DNA of 64,000 nucleotides from Glaciecola amylolytica. GTDB taxonomy: Bacteria > Bacteroidota > Bacteroidia > Flavobacteriales_D > Crocinitomicaceae. The notes below the pieces were generated by a model. That model made no database searches, was not told the DNA's origin, and saw only the letters and a list, made by a program, of their open reading frames with translations. The first letter of the stretch is position 1; every line of letters begins with the position of its first letter. Below, in pieces: positions 61,784 to 64,000 of this stretch. The translations under genes were made by a program, and so were the position numbers. The DNA lies in assembly GCA_003856375.1 (NCBI GenBank), contig CP034120.1, forward strand, positions 744,001-808,000, given 5' to 3'.

Positions 61784-62710
61784 TTAGATATAAATTACTG
61801 AATAAAAAATCCCCGCTTCAATTTCAGCTTTTTGGACATCCGGCGCGGGGTAGTAGTGCGGAGCCAGATCGAATTCATAATCTTCGGATAGAATCTCCGG
61901 ATCTTTGTTTCGAAGGATAAGCTGTGGTGGGTCAATTACGATGTAACCGTTTCGGGTGAGCGGTTTTGGACTCGTTGTTTCTGCATAATAATCAGAGTTT
62001 TGAAAGTAATATTTCCAGATAGTGCTGCGGTTGGCGAACTCCATTACGAAAGTGGCCGGATTTGCAGGAACTTTTTCGTTGTTATCGGTGATTTGATGAG
62101 TGACACCATGCATCCGGAGTACAACTACTCCCAGTAGCCCGATCTGATCTTCTCTGGAGATCCGAAGCATTTCCACCACTTCCTTAGATCTGTTGGGTTC
62201 TCCGGGATTGCCGGAATAAACGAGCCTGTACGCATCAGAAATGTAGGTAGGTGTTGTTTCCTGCTCTTCAGCTGTAGGCAGAAAAGGAAAACCAGGTTCT
62301 GTATCCGGAGGTAGAATGTTTGAGAAAAAGAACAGCTCATTTTTTACAAGTGTCAGATCCGTATAAATCTCAAAAGCGGGATCGTTAATCTTCACCAGAA
62401 AATGCAGTTCCAGATCATTCGCCAATGGAATAAACGGTTTAGCCGGTGCTCCGGGCGCTGTTTCCTCAATCAGGGAAATAACTTTCAAGCCGTGTTTATC
62501 AGCATGCAAAAGCAATTTCTGATTCTCCATGATTTTACGGGTTTGAGCCGTTGGAATAACCTGAAGAAAGCCGTTGAAAGCATAGTTTTTGAACATCAGC
62601 CGCTGTTGTTGCGGATCCATGCCCCTGAAAGAATCGGGACCACTGTTCAGATAATACTCGTGAAGTACCTGCAACTCAAAAAGAGTCCGGTATGTTTGTG
62701 AATAGCTCAT
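61784..62710 (-). CDS. Hypothetical eCIS-linked protein (308 aa)
   Basis: 308 residues; no firm family. The opening TLFELQVLHEYYLNSGPDSF and the late WKYYFQNSDYYAET and PKPLTRNGYIVIDPPQLILR look like a conserved eCIS accessory. No signal peptide or membrane segment. It sits between the DUF4255 terminator gene and the sheath gene, the place where cap or sheath-end adaptors occur in related clusters; that role is inferred from position only. Gap to the sheath gene 12 nt. Confidence 0.6.
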   Translation of the reverse strand: MSYSQTYRTLFELQVLHEYYLNSGPDSFRGMDPQQQRLMFKNYAFNGFLQVIPTAQTRKIMENQKLLLHADKHGLKVISLIEETAPGAPAKPFIPLANDLELHFLVKINDPAFEIYTDLTLVKNELFFFSNILPPDTEPGFPFLPTAEEQETTPTYISDAYRLVYSGNPGEPNRSKEVVEMLRISREDQIGLLGVVVLRMHGVTHQITDNNEKVPANPATFVMEFANRSTIWKYYFQNSDYYAETTSPKPLTRNGYIVIDPPQLILRNKDPEILSEDYEFDLAPHYYPAPDVQKAEIEAGIFYSVIYI

Positions 62711-62723
62711 ATTTTAGGTTAAA

Positions 62724-63317
62724 TCAGGTGGTTACACTAATGTTTCCAATGTTTTCTATGATCTTCGGAGACTCATTCAATGTCGCTTCCCTGTCGATCA
62801 CAACTAAACTCATTTTATAGAGTGCACTGGGTAGTTGCCGGCCGCCAAGTGTTCCCCAGATATAATTGAGGTTTTCGAAAGTCGGGGTATACAACTCCAG
62901 TGTGTATCGAAAATCACCCATAGCTCCCAGAATCGGGTCGGAATGATCGAAGTTGGTGTTGGACTGAGTGAAAACACTCTTTCCCTGAAAAAATTCCAGA
63001 ATCCGTGAAAGATACTTCAAAGAGATATCGTAACCGGTTTTATTCGAACTGAACAGGATGTACAGGTTCAGGTTGATTTTATTGTTGCGGTAGGCTATCT
63101 TATTGCTTTCTATCCGATTGTTTGGAAGGTTTCGCATGGTAACTTCCTCGTTTAAATTGAGCAGGGTCAAGACAACTTTATCTGCCATTGGCTGGGTTGA
63201 ATCGGCTTCATTCTCGACAAATGCAATATTGTCAAGAACAACATCTTCTTCAAGCCCCTGGCTGGATAGGTAGCTGTTCAGTTCTCCAATCAAAATATAC
63301 AGTGCTTCGTAAATCAT
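62724..63317 (-). CDS. Tail terminator protein, Pvc16/DUF4255 family
   Basis: 197 residues. MIYEALYILIGELNSYL, VVLTLLNLNEEVTMRN, NLYILFSSNKTGYDISLKYLS and LGAMGDFRYTLELYTPTF are typical of the DUF4255/Pvc16 N-terminal domain. In Afp and PVC this protein closes the tube and sheath at the far end. It is the first gene of the leftward block and should set its promoter region; only a weak box is visible (minus-strand TAAGTTTC at 63369-63376). Confidence 0.88.
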   Translation of the reverse strand: MIYEALYILIGELNSYLSSQGLEEDVVLDNIAFVENEADSTQPMADKVVLTLLNLNEEVTMRNLPNNRIESNKIAYRNNKINLNLYILFSSNKTGYDISLKYLSRILEFFQGKSVFTQSNTNFDHSDPILGAMGDFRYTLELYTPTFENLNYIWGTLGGRQLPSALYKMSLVVIDREATLNESPKIIENIGNISVTT

Positions 63318-63889
63318 GATAGTGTGTTTTGTGGTTATTAAATACGATGTCTTAAAATTGTTGGTTTGGAAACTTAAAATGACCGCTGAAATCGGTTGTT
63401 AAGGAGAAAAAGCAGGACTTTCGATGAACTTTTAATTAGCAGGAAACGTCATTGCGAAAAGAGACATGGAGATTGAGGTTTAATGTCTCAAAAACCGGAG
63501 TCGATTCTGTCAGTGAACAGTTGTCTTTTCTGCGATTAGCATCTTGCTAAAAAGCATTAATCAATAAATTCGGAACATTTCCAGATTGTCCTGAAATGAT
63601 CAATCGTTGCCGGAAACACATATTTTGTCCATATTTTCCGCAGCTTCCAGTACTGCAAAAAAATACTTTCAATACACATGCCCGAAAGTCCTTATTTTTC
63701 TCGTTTTTGTTATCAGCCCGTTCTGCAGAAACAAGCAATGGAAAAGTGAAATGAAAACACACCTGACAGTGATTCATGCGGTGCGCGAGTGCAGGTTATC
63801 TATCGATAATGTGTTCTCTCGTTTTCCATAAATGCGATAACAGTTTCTGGCAAAGAAATCCACTTGAACAATCTTAAAAAGGATCGAAC
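63318..63889. other. Gene-poor region upstream of the eCIS operon
   Basis: About 570 bp without a supportable gene. It must hold the promoter of the leftward block, but no perfect TAnnTTTG box was found on the minus strand near 63317. Short open frames in both directions lack codon pattern or a ribosome-binding context. Any regulator of the system may lie beyond the window. Confidence 0.4.
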
Positions 63890-63967
63890 ATGCAAAATTC
63901 AAAACCGTCTACTTTCGTTGAATCGGAAAAACCAATTCCGCGAAAAGTAAATTTATTTTCTCTATAG
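63890..63967 (+). other. Short open frame at the right edge
   Basis: An ATG at 63890 preceded by AAAAAGGA opens a 25-codon frame (MQNSKPSTFVESEKPIPRK and six more) ended by TAG at 63965-63967. The same frame then stays open to the window edge (LLEKLSQYVDY). It may be a leader peptide, or a gene with an early stop, or chance. Too short to judge. Confidence 0.25.
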
Positions 63968-64000
63968 CTCCTGGAAAAGCTAAGTCAGTATGTTGACTAT

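Noticed and set aside
56011-63317. A type VI secretion system or a prophage
   Set aside because: No TssJLM membrane complex, ClpV, or TssBC split sheath is present, and no capsid, portal, terminase or lysis genes; DUF4157, DUF4255, CIS_TMP and two Afp-like tube genes fit eCIS.
63500-64000. A copy of the tRNA-His 3' end marking the far side of an island
   Set aside because: No match to the T-arm or acceptor sequence was found in this stretch by eye.

Overview
The window looks like a chromosomal segment of a Gram-negative Bacteroidota, most probably a flavobacterium of the Crocinitomicaceae/Fluviicola type (the genus is a guess). The evidence is a protein with a type IX secretion (T9SS) C-terminal sorting domain, the Bacteroidota-type lpxC-fabZ fusion, many -7 boxes of the form TAnnTTTG, and moderate GC.

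Left part (1-31.3 kb) is mostly core genome. It holds a cut-off GlmU-like protein, a large T9SS cargo protein, a secreted DNA/RNA endonuclease, a lipoprotein, a fatty acid desaturase, Lon protease, an MBOAT/AlgJ-like O-acetylation pair and menaquinone genes (menI-like, menF, menD). These are followed by a TerC protein, thioredoxin, the lipid A genes lpxD-lpxC/fabZ-lpxA, an Rrf2 regulator and an RlmD-like methyltransferase. A leftward set of surface-polysaccharide-type genes (epimerase, sugar transferase, lipoprotein, Gfo/Idh/MocA oxidoreductase) and a tRNA-His close the region. Convergent pairs share strong bidirectional terminators.

Right part (31.6-63.3 kb) is one leftward accessory block of 20 genes with tiny gaps or overlaps. 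It is an extracellular contractile injection system (eCIS; Afp/PVC/AlgoCIS-like). Read in the direction of transcription it holds a Pvc16-type terminator (DUF4255), an unknown 308-aa protein, one sheath, two tube proteins, a 50-aa DUF5908 protein, a LysM baseplate protein, a VgrG-like spike, PAAR tip, gp25-like protein, two large baseplate wedge proteins, a PKD-containing fibre-like protein and a CIS tape-measure protein. Then come the payload genes: a 1385-aa DUF4157 protein, four leucine-rich-repeat (LRR) proteins, a second DUF4157 protein of 1386 aa ending in a barnase-like RNase domain, and a barstar-like immunity protein. No AAA+ ATPase (Afp15 type) lies in the window.

The most interesting content is the payload end. 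The eCIS carries a barnase/barstar-type toxin-immunity pair, a second effector with a putative permuted papain-like tail, and a recombining array of LRR genes between them. Two of the LRR genes share a 1004-bp direct repeat with only four differences, all silent. A 13-codon stump of a further LRR gene marks a recombination joint.
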